Part shown: in pieces, positions 22,705 through 35,107 of the stretch
How the letters are laid out: every line of letters begins with the position of its first letter
Numbering within the stretch: position 1 is the first letter of the stretch
Source: Mantis religiosa
Lineage: Eukaryota; Arthropoda; Insecta; Mantodea; Mantidae
Assembly (NCBI GenBank): GCA_030765055.1
Contig: CM060958.1
Coordinates: 6,831,849-6,895,848, forward strand
Direction: 5' to 3'
DNA: 64,000 bases
Made by a program: the position numbers and the translations under genes
Notes under the pieces: model-generated
Database searches by the model: none
Seen by the model: the letters and a program-made list of their open reading frames with translations, nothing else
Told to the model about the DNA's origin: nothing

Positions 22705-22849
22705 AAAAATTTAAAAGTAAGTGTTGTTTAGTGTCATTAATTGACTCTCTTTAAAGTTAATTTATCATAACAACACTGTTTTCAACACTTCCAAGAAAGG
22801 AATACTTAGTGTTGTCAGTGTTTTTTTGGATCACCGTGTATACTGAAAT

Positions 22850-24170
22850 TACTTGTATCACTTGGAGTGAATTTTAGTTTCATTGCTTTCCTTTAGATAA
22901 AACTACATAAAATTTGCAGTAGTGGACAGATCACACGTATTAAAGAATTTTAAAGCATACTTATAAAAGAACATTTTTCTCAAAACATTTAACCCTTTAA
23001 TGCATGGTGGTTCTTTGAGGCAACATTAGGCTTTATTCACTTTGAATAATATTTTAGTGCGGTTCTTTTGTTGTTATAATATTCTACTGCCCTTTGTCAA
23101 TTATATACATAAAATTTTAAAATGTTTGGATTGTAAATATTATATTACTTTTACAATTATGTTGTAGCTTTTTTTTTTTTACTATAAAAGGGCAAAATCT
23201 CAGCAACTGCAGTCAAATGATACCCATCAACATCCAAGCATGCCATCATACCAATTATTTTACTTGGGCCCTCCCTGTCCTTTACCACAGGCACATTTGA
23301 CTGCAGTTGACCAGATTCAAACTCATGATGTTTAGCTTTGTTATCGCTTTAACGATTATGGCTATTCGAGTTGATTACATTGGAAGTACTGCAGAAAGCA
23401 GTATGAGAACTGGTTTAGAAATTATGGCAACAGCAGCATTAGTAGCAAAATAATTCATGCAGTAAAGGGTTAATGTCAGCAACAAGCATAAATTCATTAC
23501 TTTTTGCAGTTTCTAGATTTCAGAAAATATTTAAAAAGGAAAGAAAAATAAATGTTGAAACATGTACTAGCCAGCAGTATCAGTTGTTTGCTCACTGTCC
23601 AGCATTTAGTGTTTCCAAATAATAATAATAATTAATGGTATATTGGTTCACATATTTTTCATCAGTATACACTGGAAGTGTTTGTGCATTGTATAAGTCG
23701 AATAATTACAAATAACAGCAAGACTGAAAATCTACCTGCAATGTCTGAAAGAATGAAACGATGTAAGTATGATGGCATAGATATATTACTTATAAGTACA
23801 ATCATTTGTTTTTTTGTTTACTATTATATGAGTACATAATTTCTGAAGAAAGGATCCTTGCTTTTCCTGAACATTTCAAATGAGGAGTTTGAAAGTTTTG
23901 AAACTTTACAGATGTGATTAAAGGAACAAACAATAATGTGGTTACTAATTGGTTGTTATTAAGAGAGAATTGATTCTATTCAACTATTTGAGCATTAGGA
24001 ATAAGTGGAAATATGTAATCAATTTATAACGGAAGAAGCTAGAAACAGTGATTTGTTAAGATGGAATTTACTTATGAGTTGGCACTTATCTTAAGTAAAT
24101 TCTATGGTAATCAGTGTTATAAGATAGCTAACATTAGATTCCCTTTCATTACAAAAGGAAAAAGGAAAAT
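22850..24170. other. AT-rich non-coding
   Basis: No coding or repeat signature was recognised; there is a short poly-T run near 23167. Confidence 0.5.
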
Positions 24171-24265
24171 AATGATCCATATAAACCTGAACCATTTCAA
24201 TAGGCCATAGCCTTTGAACCAATAATAGGACACACCTACAACACACAATTGGAAGATTACAATAT

Positions 24266-24460
24266 TGTGACTTTGTGGGTTCGTAGAATTAAAAGTCCAA
24301 GTTTCGGAAATTCAAAACATTCTTTATTTGCATAGAAATACACTTTGTCTACCAGCAGAATTACGTAACACACAATTACAATCTTCCAAGGTCATTGACC
24401 ACAACAAAGAGTTCACTTCCAAAACACCAGTTTCAATTATAGCTCTCGTTATGACTCTGT
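24266..24460 (-). mobile_element. LTR fragment
   Basis: Begins TGTGACTTTGTGGGTTCG and continues with AATTAAAAGTCC, like the segments at 8632 and 48902. The other end is not defined. Confidence 0.45.
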
Positions 24461-24786
24461 TTACAACTGTCTACAACTGGTGAGTTGCAGCTTATATATA
24501 CCACTACTGATATCACTAGATATTTCTGGAATATTCTGTAACAAACAAGAAATCGAATGTTCTGTAACACAATCAAGATGTCACTAGAATTTTCTAACTT
24601 TATCTGTTTTGGCATGCCTTTTACCTCCATGATACACTATCCATCCATTATCTCTCTGTGCCAAATCTTTTATGCACATCACCGCAACAATACACTATTT
24701 ACATCTCAGAGAAAATGTTGGAAATGTCCTCCACCAGCATCTATACATGTTTGTACTTGTCTCACCATATTCTCTGAAGTTTTACG

Positions 24787-25143
24787 GAGATGATATCAAA
24801 TTGAGAGAAGGTTATTTCCAGCAAGATGGGGCAACATGCCATACATCTAATCACACCATGGAACTAGTAACCAGTTTATTTGATAATCGAATAATCTCAA
24901 AAGTTCTGTGGCCCCCCAGATCCGCTGACCTAATCCCACCAGATTTTTTTCTTGTGGGGGAATCTAAAAAATAGAGTGTACAAGAATAGGCCATGGACGA
25001 TTGATGTTCTCAAGGAATCCATTTGAACCAAAATAAGTAACATTGACGAGGATACTCTCTGTAAAACTTCAGAGAATATGGTGAGACGAGTACAAACATG
25101 TATAGATGCTGGTGGAGGACACTTCCAACATTTTCTCTGAGAT
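24787..25143 (+). pseudogene. IS630/mariner-like transposase, C-terminal part
   Basis: The frame reads LREGYFQQDGATCHTSNHTM, then KVLWPPRSADLIPPDFFLVG, then a stop. In shifted frame RVYKNRPWTIDVLKESI and VRRVQTCIDAGGGHFQHFL follow, a typical C-terminus. The DG and PPDFF acidic positions of the DDE/D site are visible. The first catalytic aspartate lies in the missing N-terminal part. Confidence 0.75.
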
Positions 25144-25269
25144 GTAAATAGTGTAATGTAATCTCCCAGTTGTGTATTATATTCTCCCAAAGTTGTACAT
25201 GTCTCCTATTATTGGTTCAAAAGTTATGGCCTATTGAAATGGTTCAGGTTTATATGGATCGCACTGTAT

Positions 25270-26160
25270 AAGTCCAACATACAAATAGTCAGCAAAGAAA
25301 TAGGATTGAATATGAATTAAAATAAATACAAGAACTTCAAAGTGGAATTCAAGAAGCATCACACCAATCATTGCCAAAGGTAAGCTCAGTAATATATATA
25401 TATTATTTAAAATCATGATAAATTAGTTTTTAATGTTAAGTACTCATAATCTTTAAATTTTAACACTGTGTGGCTTAATGAGTGCAATTTGGGATTTCTG
25501 AGATCTATTTTATTTGAGCTCACAAATTTTATGTGTCTAAAATAAAAAGAAGAGTACATAGAATCTTGTGTTTAAGTGTATAAAATAATTCCTTCTGCAG
25601 AACTCAAACTCTTGCCAATTATTTTTTGTGCTGCTTCAGACAAACAAGTACTTGTGAAAAAATTAAATCTCTATAACATTAAAACTCAAGTTGTTATAGA
25701 TAGAGTCAACCTTATTACTTTAAAAAGCCCTCAGAGATATCTGGTTTCGAAGATAGAGAAAGATAAATCATCTGACCAGAAAGAAAAGAATCAGTAAGAC
25801 AGACACATGCTGATACATTTTGTAACTTGCATTCACTAAAGCAGTGATCTTTTAAGAGTGCAAATTTGCTTTTCAAAGTTAGTAAATATGTTGCTTAGCA
25901 AGCCTAGTACTTGTGTCTGTAGTAGTGACTGCAAGACAGCTCATAAGATTTTATATAAGCAGGCCAAAATATTATTTTTCATATATATTTGTTTTTCAAA
26001 CGGTTGTCAATTAAGAAGTTTACGAATGTACATTCTGTGATGAGCATTGTTAAAGAAGACAAGCAGTTCACTAAATTAGGGGAAGTTCCCTTATTAAGAT
26101 CTTCTGGAAACCATCGAGCAGTGAAAAGACATGCTGCTAACTTAAGATAATTTTCAACAA
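25270..26160. other. AT-rich non-coding
   Basis: A 73-codon lysine-rich frame at 25576-25797 has no recognisable domain. I regard it as chance. Confidence 0.5.
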
Positions 26161-26167
26161 TGGGCGC

Positions 26168-26838
26168 CCAGAAAGTAAGTTCTGTTTCAATTTATCTCCG
26201 CTGCAGCGCTGCAATCGCAGTTCCGCATGTGCACAGTAGATGCTCTGTATCAAGGAGAAGAAACGTGTGCCATTGTGATATCGCTGTCAGTCACGTATGC
26301 TTTGTTGTGCTTGTTTACAATGTCGGTGTTGATTGAAAATCCCGCCACTTGTGAAATCATATCTGTAATTTGTTTTCTGAATGCTAGGAAAGTGAAACCA
26401 ATTGGAATTTATCGGCAAATTTGCGATGTCAAAAGGTGTTGTGTTTCTTCACGACAACGCACCACCACACATTGCAAATGCAACAAAAAACATCCTACAG
26501 GGATTTGGCTGGGACGTGTTTGACCACCCCCCGTACAGCCCTGACCTCGCTCTTAGCAAATTTCATCTGTTTTTGCATCTCAAATCTTTCCTTGGCAGTT
26601 AACACTTGAACAATGACGAAGAGCTGAAAGAAAATGTTTCCAACTGTTTGAAGACACAGGCGGCAAACTTCTATGAAGAAGGTATACAAAAACTTATGCC
26701 TCGCTATGACAGATGCCTGCAAAATGTCGGCAGTTATGTGGAAAAGTAGTTTAAGAGTTGTAGAATTTTGTGCAATAAATAATTTTTCTGTATCTGTACA
26801 CAATTTAATTTTATTATGAAACAGAACTTACTTTCTGG
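26168..26838 (+). mobile_element. Internally deleted mariner with ~21-bp TIRs
   Basis: CCAGAAAGTAAGTTCTGTTTC at 26168-26188 is perfectly inverted at 26818-26838. The ~670-bp length against about 1.3 kb for a full mariner, and a transposase lacking its N-terminal half, show a large internal deletion. Confidence 0.85.
26402..26748 (+). pseudogene. Mariner transposase, catalytic C-terminal part
   Basis: GVVFLHDNAPPHIANATKNI then FDHPPYSPDLALSKFHLFLH show the mariner D34D block (HDNAPPH and YSPDLA.S..HLF). The expected last aspartate is replaced by lysine (PSD to LSK), which would kill catalysis. After an in-frame stop the frame continues NNDEELKENVSNCLKTQAAN to a terminal GSYVEK near 26748. Confidence 0.85.
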
Positions 26839-26849
26839 ATGTACCTTGT

Positions 26850-27870
26850 ATTTTGAAATCTCTTGGTTTCAAATATAGGAGAACCAATGACAGTTACAAA
26901 TTTATGCTTGAAAGAAACGATATTGTTGCTGCAAGACTAAAACTTCTGCGCAAAATGCACAACATTAAAAGTAAGGTGATTCCAGACCCATCTTTTATCT
27001 GAATGAAACCTGGGTTTATCAAAATAAACTGCAAAAGGAATTATGTTGAATAGTTTGTCATACTGTACTTTATATAGAATTTATGGATATGTTTGTATTG
27101 TAACTGCAACACATCAGAGCAATAACACAGCTCAGTTTACCAGCTAGGCAGATTCAGTGTGTCGTAGATAGACATATCTTCCTTCTCTGTCATCTTTTCA
27201 CTGTGGAACTGGCAACCCCAAGAGAGCACCATCGTTGTATTGGCTAAGCCCATGTTCATTCTTATTTTTTAGCTATTCTGGATCTTTATCCATTTCATTC
27301 AGTCAACATTTGATAGGGCCTACATGCCAAAGGATACTAAAGCTGACAAAATAAGAACTTGTACCTAGAAAGTTGGCTAGTTACAGAAGACCTTGCTGTG
27401 CTCCAAAGTTAGAATAAAAGGATATTGCTGACTCTATGTTAGCAAAATAATCTTGACATCCTCTTGAAATTACAATTGAAGCTTTTTCATGGATCCATCT
27501 AATTAGTGGTGTCTAATGCAAGGTATGTCCATTATTTGCTTCAGTCCCATGTGGATTATTGTTTGTTTATGTACATTTCCTTTCTAAACGATCCTATAAA
27601 TGTTCTATTGGGTTCAGATGAGCAGGTTGGCAGGGACAATGTACTATGGTCATCACACTGATGCATATAATCTCTGTTACTTAACCTACAACGTTTACTT
27701 GGCATTCGCTTATTTAAGAGCAAAGAGTTGTTTTGCGGGTGAAATGCTCGTATGTTAATGTGCTTTTGGTAAACCATGAGTAAGTAATCTTTATTTCCAT
27801 TTCAATTACAAATTATTATATATTTACATACTTATTACTACACTGAGTTGCTGGTTCCTTTGGGTCCTAT
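26850..27870. other. Non-coding, nothing recognised
   Basis: No convincing signature on either strand; only short chance frames. Confidence 0.5.
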
Positions 27871-27879
27871 AGACTCACT

Positions 27880-28860
27880 GAGGTTGTCAAGCTAATTTAA
27901 ATTTTTCCTAGTTTTTACACTCATTAACTTCATTGCTTGAATTTATTTTGGTAGCCTTGGCCATTCTGTTTTACCTTTCTTCTCCCTAAGCAACCTAGTT
28001 TCTTCACATTCTAAAAGAAAATGCCATTCTTTATCCCTTTGGTGACACAATGGGCATTTCTCCAAACCCTTCAGTTTTACCACCCCTGTTCTAGTCCATG
28101 CAAAGCCTTCTCTTGCTGCTTTATCACAAATATCAATGTATTTTTCCCTGTTCCACATCACTTTCATCTCTCTATAAATTTCCAGTGAGCTTCAAGTTGA
28201 AGCTTCCTATCATTTCTTGCCTTTCAATATCTTCCGTTCTTAACCTAAGTTCTTTCCAAAATCCACTTTGCAATAATTCCGTTTTTCCAGATGACACCCA
28301 ACCCTATTTTTAACATCATTTCCTTTATCTTATTTAGCCATGAATCTTTCCTGTATTATCAAGCACTGACGCAGAATACTCTGCTCATCTAAACTCCTAA
28401 TTCTCGCCCAATATTTTAACACCCTTTCCACCACTATCCCTCTAGTTCCCAGTCTTTCCAATTCTGCTTGCGCCACTCCATTTGGTGAAGCTCATGGTAA
28501 GCCCAAAACTTGTTTGCAAAAATTTCTATGTATCACATTCATATTTGCACCCCCGTCCTCCAAAACCCATATCTCTATCCCATACAGCATCTTTGCTTCT
28601 ACTACGACTGAATAAATTTTCTCCAGCTGTTTTATTTGCATTCCTGGTAATTTATCTAGTCATACTTTAATAGCTTTTAATGCAATTTTACCTTTTGTCA
28701 TTGCCATTCTCTTCTGCTCTTTCCAACCCCCCTTACTGCTTAAGCATACTCCTAGATAATTAAATGTATTGACCACCTCAATTTTTCTTCCTTGCCAGTA
28801 CCATTTCTCCTCTTTTCTTAACTTGATACCTTTCTTAAATATTATAATTTTGGTGTAAAC
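27880..28860 (-). pseudogene. Non-LTR retrotransposon ORF2, RT thumb to zinc knuckle (broken)
   Basis: The minus strand runs from 28860. Pieces include KLPGMQIKQLEKIYSVVVEA and KMLYGIEIWV (RT thumb, near 28560-28660) and end in CPLCHQRDKEWHFLLECEET (28000-28060), the CPLC...H..C knuckle. Several frame changes and stops occur. A related fragment lies at 62.2-62.8 kb. Confidence 0.7.
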
Positions 28861-29152
28861 TGTGAGTAAGAAAATGTGTTATTGTTAAAAATAATTTTAA
28901 AAAATGGAGATAACCTTGCACAAGCTCACTTTAGTTGTTACACAGTGGAAGGGTATAGATGTCATCCATCCTCTCAGGAAATTGTTTTATGTGCAAAAGC
29001 ATATGAAAAAATTATAATACCATTTTATTCTATGAACACTTATTTCTCGAGAAAAAAATAACTTCACAGTTTTCATTGCATTAAATTTTAAATACAGAAC
29101 AAATATCAAAGAACTTATTGAAGTAAATAATCGAGGAGGTACTAATCTAATA

Positions 29153-29215
29153 TCCAAAACCTTAGCCTATACACGGCTAGTGTGGAAGAACGATTAATTT
29201 CCATCAATTAACCTA
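29153..29215 (+). mobile_element. SINE family A, 3' fragment
   Basis: Matches the AAACCTTAGCCTATACACGG to TTTCCATCAATTAAC part of the family only. Confidence 0.6.
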
Positions 29216-29369
29216 ATGTCCTATTCCATTTTTACATTAAGTGCATAATAAGTAAATTTTTATTGAAATGTTTATTTTCCATATTGTTTCATTCAAACAC
29301 ATACAAGCAGTATTAAATTATTAGATGAGTCATATTTATTACACATTAGCTTCATTTACAACCTATATT

Positions 29370-29409
29370 GAGGACATGTTTCACGAACCATTGCTCGCAT
29401 CATCGGCTC
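29370..29409 (-). ncRNA. Hammerhead motif, one core change
   Basis: Minus strand: stem I GAG/CUC, core CCGAUGA (U4 changed to C), extra U, stem II GCGA/UCGU, GAAA, ACAUGU, H17 = C. Confidence 0.6.
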
Positions 29410-29545
29410 TAATGCGACTGAAGCTTGATCCAGGGGTGTGGGTAGTTCTGGAGTTGTTGCTGCCATCTGTTGACTTTGTGATGAATTTAAATAAGGGGTT
29501 GTCTTCTGGCGGGATTTCAAAGTTCATTGAACTTCAGTCACATTA

Positions 29546-29585
29546 GAGCTGATGATGCAAATGATAGTTTGCAAAACATGTCCTC
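29546..29585 (+). ncRNA. Hammerhead motif with GAAA changed to AAAA
   Basis: Stem I GAG/CUC, core CUGAUGA (29549-29555), extra U, stem II GCAAA/UUUGC, AAAA in place of GAAA (G12 lost), ACAUGU, H17 = C29582. The fold is kept but it is probably inactive. Confidence 0.65.
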
Positions 29586-30060
29586 AATATTGGTACATAA
29601 GTGAAGCCGATGTGTAATAAATATGACTCATCTATAATTTATTAATTATTTTGCTTCACTGTGGTGTTTCAATACAGTTAAATTTCGACATGCAAGGATG
29701 TTTCAGTTTTAAGTTTTTACATTAAACATTTCCTTGAGTATACACAAAGGAACTGTCCTGGTAATTAAACACAACCAGTGAATTGTTGCTGTAATCTGTT
29801 AATAACTTTGTAGCACTAGGAAAATAAGTGCCATTCTAGTGCTTACACTGTTTTAAGCCCTGGAATGTTGTGTTACAGTCTGAGTCAGGAAGGCTTTCAC
29901 TTTGTCAAAGTATCATTTTCCAACTCTAGTGTCACCACCTATGTATTTCACTGTGTCACTGGTGCTGAGGATCTCATAGTTGAGCACCCTTATATACACA
30001 ACATCATCATTTTGAAAAGATATTCCTGACAGAGTATATATGCAACAGCAGAGCTTCAAC

Positions 30061-30381
<321 letters not shown>

Positions 30382-30389
30382 AAAGAGGC

Positions 30390-31430
30390 TAGTACATTGG
30401 TTACCGAAAATCATCATCATCATCATCAATCATCACCACTGTGTCACATACCTTTGTTGCTGCTGTCTTGCATTGAACCCATGTACTTTTATTTTATGTG
30501 TTTTGTAAGTTTTAGTAATTTTAACTACCAAATGCCTAAAGCAAATTCAGACTGACACTGCAGACTCCTGTAAATAGGAAAACAATAAGCCAGGTGTATA
30601 GAATTTTACTTCAGCCATTGCCTAACCTAGAAAAAACAATTGCAAAAACTACAACTTATGAGCTTCTATGAAACTATTTAAAATCTAGTTGTGTAAAAGA
30701 AATAAAAAGTTCTGTAGCCAAATTTGGCAACAAAGCCAAAGATAAAATGTGCGAATGGCACTCTGCCACAGAAATAATGTTATCCATCAAGTTTTATTTT
30801 TCCATTCACCTGCAAGGGGAAGTCCATTTTGTCAAATGTCTCTGTACTTTCTCAATTTACTCATTGAGATCTCTGTAGTTTAATGGATGACATCTGTATT
30901 CCTTCTACTGTATAGCATTCTTCTAATCCCTGTTAAAACTTGGACATTTATGTTAATTTCATTTTGAAGATGTTGAATGATGATAGTAAATTAAGACAAT
31001 TCTGTGCTAAAAATCATATGGATATTGTAATATATATGTAGAAATATACAAATATTATTATGTGGGAAAAGAAATGGATAGATTTACACTGATAAACACA
31101 GTGTAATCATTTTTTTTTTTTTTAGTTTCAGGTATGTCATCATCTCGCTCACCATAGTCATGAACATTCAAATGTTTTAATTTGAGCCAGTCAGTGGAAA
31201 CAATTTTATTTTTAAACTTTCACAAAGGAGATGCAGATATGTGCTTCTCACCAATAAAAAGAAAAGGGGAACTTGTAACGTAATAAAAAGATATCAATAA
31301 AGGAGTTTTTTCTGTTGCAAAGAAGGAATGTTCAAAGGTAGACATTGAAATATATGTGATCTTCATTACTCAAATATGCCCATTCTTCTCTTTCTACAAA
31401 AGATTAAATGCTACAGATTTTGATGAAGAA
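30390..31430. other. Non-coding flank of the H2A copy
   Basis: A short (ATC)n run lies at 30410-30430 and poly-T near 31110. Nothing else was recognised. Confidence 0.5.
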
Positions 31431-31500
31431 ATTTCAGCAATTCTTCAGAGTTAACTTTAAAGAGAGTCGATTAATGACACTAAACAACACTTACTTTTAA

Positions 31501-31891
31501 TGATGTGTGTTTGGAGGAATTTAGTAACAGTGACGTCAAAATTAATATAAAAATTATTTGTGGTTGGTTTATTGACACTCGTCACTTACTTTTTCATATA
31601 TTTATGAGAGACTAGTTTCAAAGGCCCTGGCCTCCATTTTCAATCTCTTTCCAACTGGCATCTGTTGTTGTCTGCTCTCTCTGGTGGTGGAACTATGAAC
31701 TTTTTTGTCAAATTATCTACTGGCAGGATTTCAAAAAGTTCATAGTTCCACCATCAGAGAGAGCAGACAACAACAGATGCCAGTTGGAAAGAGATTGAAA
31801 ATGGAGGCCAGGGCCTTTGAAACTAGTCTCTCATAAATATATGAAAAAGTAAGTGACGAGTGTCAATAAACCAACCACAAATAATTTTTAT
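31501..31891. mobile_element. Inner palindromic insertion with 12-bp TSD
   Basis: ACTTACTTTTAA is duplicated at 31489-31500 and 31892-31903. Inside, 31546-31705 and 31733-31892 form inverted arms of 160 bp. The same family occurs at 37181-37485. Order of events: outer element first, then this one. Confidence 0.9.
31791..31832 (+). ncRNA. Degenerate hammerhead (GAAACUAGUC family)
   Basis: Stem I GAGA/UCUC is perfect. The core reads UUGAAAA in place of CUGANGA (two transitions). Stem II GGAGGCC/GGCCUUU, GAAA and a GUC cleavage triplet are kept. An inverted partner lies on the minus strand near 31605-31646. Structure is kept but the core is decayed. Confidence 0.5.
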
Positions 31892-31909
31892 ACTTACTTT
31901 TAAATTTTT

Positions 31910-31950
31910 CCGGAACATGTTTCTGAGGCTTTGCCTATATCATCAGCCGG
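31910..31950 (-). ncRNA. Hammerhead ribozyme motif, intact core
   Basis: Minus strand: stem I CCGG/CCGG, core CUGAUGA (31940-31946), extra U, stem II with AGGC/GCCU and weaker outer pairs, GAAA, ACAUGU, H17 = U31914. Confidence 0.75.
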
Positions 31951-32156
31951 CCCTCGACGGCCCTCAACACTTCCAAGAAAGGAATTGCAATTCTTCAGAG
32001 ATTACAAAATCTTCTACATCACATAAATAAATTTGAAAAAAAGTTGTAATATTATCAGACTCTAAAGCAGACTGACTCTAATATCCATAACATCTGATGT
32101 AACACTTAAAAACCTAAATATTGCAGAATGCCATAAAATCATAAAATAGTTAATTA

Positions 32157-32640
32157 ATTTAAATAAAAGATTAATACTTCAATGGATACCAGCACATTGT
32201 GGAATACATGGTAATGAAACAGTAGACTTTCTAGCCATGAAGGGCAGTAAAATTATGTCAAACTTATTTGAGCCACTAAGTTATCACTGTATCAAAAGAA
32301 TAATTATATCAAGATATGATCAAAAAGTTAAAGAAGATAATATGTTACAAACAAAAGGAAAACTATGGGGACATTTATTTAACAACATCACTGGAATCAA
32401 TACACTACCAAGAAAATAATCTGTAGCAATTTTTAGACGTCTTAACAGGCCATGACTGTCTCAATAAGCATTTATTCAGGATTGGTATAGTGAGATCTCC
32501 TCTGTGTCCTTTCTGTACACTTAAAGAAGATATGGATGGAAACCAACCTTTAGTCAATGTACCAACATAACCTCAAAATATTGGAGCGCAAGAAATCAAA
32601 TGGCTTCACTGCCAACTACTTAATGTTGGATACCAACCAT
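32157..32640 (+). pseudogene. LINE RNase H and C-terminal remnant
   Basis: LQWIPAHCGIHGNETVDFLA is the RNase H domain end (WIPAHxGIxGNE.AD). After the stop near 32418, pieces in other frames resemble the AIFRL.TGHDCLNKHL and CPFC tail of insect LINEs. Confidence 0.7.
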
Positions 32641-33484
32641 TATTCAAATACATGTATTTATAACTTGCTGACTGTGCAGGAGGAAGTTTCAAGCAAGACT
32701 TGCTTTTTTTCCACTAAATACAGCGTTGGACGATTGATGAATGTTGCTGCTAGCTTTGTATAGTCATGTGACATGCATGCATGCCCTCTAGCAATGGTCT
32801 GTGAACTTCCACACTGTGGTCGATACAACACTTCGTTACACACGTCGCGATATTACCATCCTGTACCAGTTTGCGCATACCAGACTCCGGCTTGTTTCTT
32901 TTTGAATACTCCTTATAGATATCCAACAGCATGATGAGAGTAAACTGATAACAATGATAAACCCATATGTCTTGCATATGACTAAGTTAAGATTTGGTGA
33001 CTAAAATATAGTGTTTCATCATATGTGATTACTCACAGGATGGATATGTGAAACAAAGAATATATGTTTAAGAGATGAAAGGAAAATGACCTCTTCTGCT
33101 CACTTGTCAGTGTTCAGGGAAGAATGGTATATTAACCAGTAACATTATAAAGCACAGAATATTTAGAATTTTCATGAAAGTTGAAAGCAGTGAAAATGGA
33201 ATTTATGAATGCACACATCACACTGTATCACCATACATTTGAGATATAAGATGTATTCTTATGATAAATGGAAGTTACTTGCAGTTTTCTCAAATGGTGT
33301 TATGAAAACAAGAAACACAGGAATGTACGTCACCAGTAAAGATTATCAAGGAACTTCAGGAATTCTAAAAATATAGAAGGAAAATACAATTTATTATTCA
33401 CCTCACCATGTCAATTTATGAATGTACTTCAGAATATGTATTTTTAAAATAAAAACTTTATTTGATTAAAGTTTGTGTTTATTT

Positions 33485-33590
33485 ACCTATGCCACCTCAA
33501 ATATCTCCGAAATGAAACAAAATATGAAAATTCCAATTGGCCAGCAATGTACAAATGTCAGAGGCTCACACAATGAGAAGGTAAGCAGAA
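33485..33590. repeat. Dispersed inverted repeat, left member
   Basis: About 100 bp containing GAAATGAAACAAAATATGAA is the diverged inverse of 35920-36035. The pair could be TIRs of a ~2.5-kb element or two separate insertions. Confidence 0.65.
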
Positions 33591-34440
33591 TACATAAAGG
33601 TAAACAACACTTTAAACACCAAATTGCATTTCTTTAAATGGAGCATGTATGCTTATTCTAGCAAAATGAAAACTAGAGCTACAATTAATGATAACACACT
33701 TCGTTTCACGTTTCTAAACTTCACATGTTGATACCGAAATTAAGGGATGCAATGAGTGAAGAATAGTAATGAATTTAAATGTAACTTTATTATAACACGT
33801 GCAGGCAGATGCATTGGGTTGAGTCATGTAACAAAAGACACGGGAGAAACAGTGTTCCTAGCAGGGTTCTAAATGGGTAACACTTGACTCCATTTGAAAA
33901 GGTATTCTTGAGACCCTTAATAATGGCTTGACGGAGACTAATAATCACAATGGACAAAATAGTCACAAAGGAGTTTTGGGTGAATAAAGAGGGTTTTCGA
34001 GATGTGAAAGTGACACACACGCAGCTGTGCACAGTGAGGACACACAGTCTGTGGCGGGCAGGCCATTAAGACGATCCTCTGGTTCTGTTTTGGGCAAGGC
34101 AGACCAGAAGCGATGAGAAAAGATACCTATCAGTTCATACGTAATGACTTAAGTATTATCACATACTAAGTATTCTCGCCTGCGGTGCCGTATGTAGTAA
34201 AAGCGGGCATTAAACACTACACATTACTAAGTATTCTACATACGGTCACTCTGAACAGTGAAATATTGACAACCATGGTCGGCAACTTCGAGTTTGATGT
34301 CATTAAACCAGTTTGAAACTCACATTCCAGTGTCATTAGAACTATCTTTACTCCATACATACTCACGCATACCCTGAAAGTACCTCTTTTGCTTTATCCT
34401 GCACTATCCACTAATTAGCATCAAATTGTCGCGCCAATGT
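33590..34440. other. Non-coding, nothing recognised
   Basis: The GC-richer stretch near 34020-34200 includes AGTATTCTCGCC and AGTATTCTACATACGG but no known element was identified. Confidence 0.5.
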
Positions 34441-34485
34441 TAATGTTCTGAAATATGCATCATTTCTGCAACACACACTACCTCT

Positions 34486-34840
34486 CCTCATGGAGGATGT
34501 GGCATTGGAAACACATCTATCAATGTGGTTCCAGCATGATGGATGTCCTGCACTTTATGCACAACTTTCCAGAGACGTTGTGGATGCGAAGTTTTCAAAT
34601 AGGTGGATAGGACAGGGAGATCTAGTGCGATGGCCAGCTTGGTTCCCAGACTTGACACCATTAGACTTCTTTCTCTGGGGTACAGTGAAGTATTGAGTGT
34701 ATCAAGAACCACCAATGACAGTAGAGGATATACAACATCATATTACTGTGGTATATGGGGCAACATCTGTGAAAACACTACAATCCATGCAACACTCTCT
34801 TGTTACCAGATTCCAAAAGTGTACATCTGTTGAAGTGACA
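34486..34840 (+). pseudogene. IS630/mariner-like transposase, C-terminal part
   Basis: MWFQHDGCPALYAQLSRDVV then WPAWFPDLTPLDFFLWGTVK show the D(34)D/E block of the family also seen at 22.0-22.5 kb (QHDG and PDLTPLDFFLWG). The frame stops after VKY, and the remaining C-terminus is in shifted frames to about 34840. TIRs were not found. Confidence 0.75.
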
Positions 34841-35107
34841 CAGTTTTATCAGACAAGACGTTACTGGTGATATGCGGCTGCATTTTCCATGCCGAAAGTA
34901 ATGCACAAAATGAAGTTTCTGAGGGCTATAGACCACTAGTAAATGTGTTTAGAAAAGCGGAACCAAGTGTGTTATCACTAATTGTAGCTTAGTTGTCATT
35001 TTGCTAGAATAAACATATATATTGCAATTCACTGCGTAGGCTTCAGTGGCCGGTGTCCATAGTAATAAAGTCTTCTGGGGAAGGCCGCATCTTGGTTGTT
35101 TGCTGAT

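Larger units (their letters stand above)
22566..22802. mobile_element. Palindromic ribozyme insertion, 11-bp TSD, inside the mariner
   Basis: TACTTAGTGTT flanks the insertion at 22555-22565 and 22803-22813. Inside, 22564-22656 and 22668-22760 are 93-bp inverted arms around an 11-nt centre. Each arm carries a hammerhead core. The TSD lies in the mariner right terminal repeat, so this insertion is younger than the mariner. Confidence 0.9.
21746..22841 (-). mobile_element. Mariner/IS630-type transposon with intact-looking TIRs
   Basis: The left end (21747-21785, ACAGGATGTTCCAAAAAAAC...) is matched in inverse by the right end (22801-22841, ...GTTTTTTTGGATCACCGTGT). A TA lies at each edge, as expected for TA target insertion. 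A minus-strand transposase remnant fills the middle. A palindromic ribozyme insertion (22566-22802) interrupts the right end. Confidence 0.8.
24174..25260 (+). mobile_element. Transposon with ~77-bp terminal inverted repeats
   Basis: 24174-24250 (GATCCATATAAACCTGAACC...) is the inverse of 25184-25260 with few mismatches. A second, inner inverted pair (24691-24785 against 25061-25155) duplicates the transposase 3' end in reverse, making a foldback. An LTR-like fragment (from 24266) has landed just inside the left TIR. Confidence 0.75.
29318..29695. mobile_element. Inverted PLE-terminus element with two hammerheads
   Basis: It has outer TTAGATGAGTCATATTT... and its inverse ...AATATGACTCATCTAT, and ends near CAATACAGTTAAATTTCG as in the copies at 44.3 and 54.8 kb. 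Two hammerhead motifs face outwards around a PLE tail fragment. The TSD is not clear (ACATACAAG against ACATGCAAG). Confidence 0.7.
31451..31986. mobile_element. Ribozyme insertion with 14-bp TSD, hosting a second insertion
   Basis: GCAATTCTTCAGAG is duplicated at 31437-31450 and 31987-32000. The outer element is the same family as the mariner-nested one at 22566. It is itself split by 31501-31891. Confidence 0.9.

Noticed and set aside
25576..25797. 73-codon Lys-rich ORF after a CTGCAG acceptor-like motif
   Set aside because: No recognisable domain, AT-driven composition, and no donor at its end.
30035..30041. TATA box for the H2A copy
   Set aside because: TATATAT lies only 20-26 bp before the ATG, so transcription would begin at or after the start codon.
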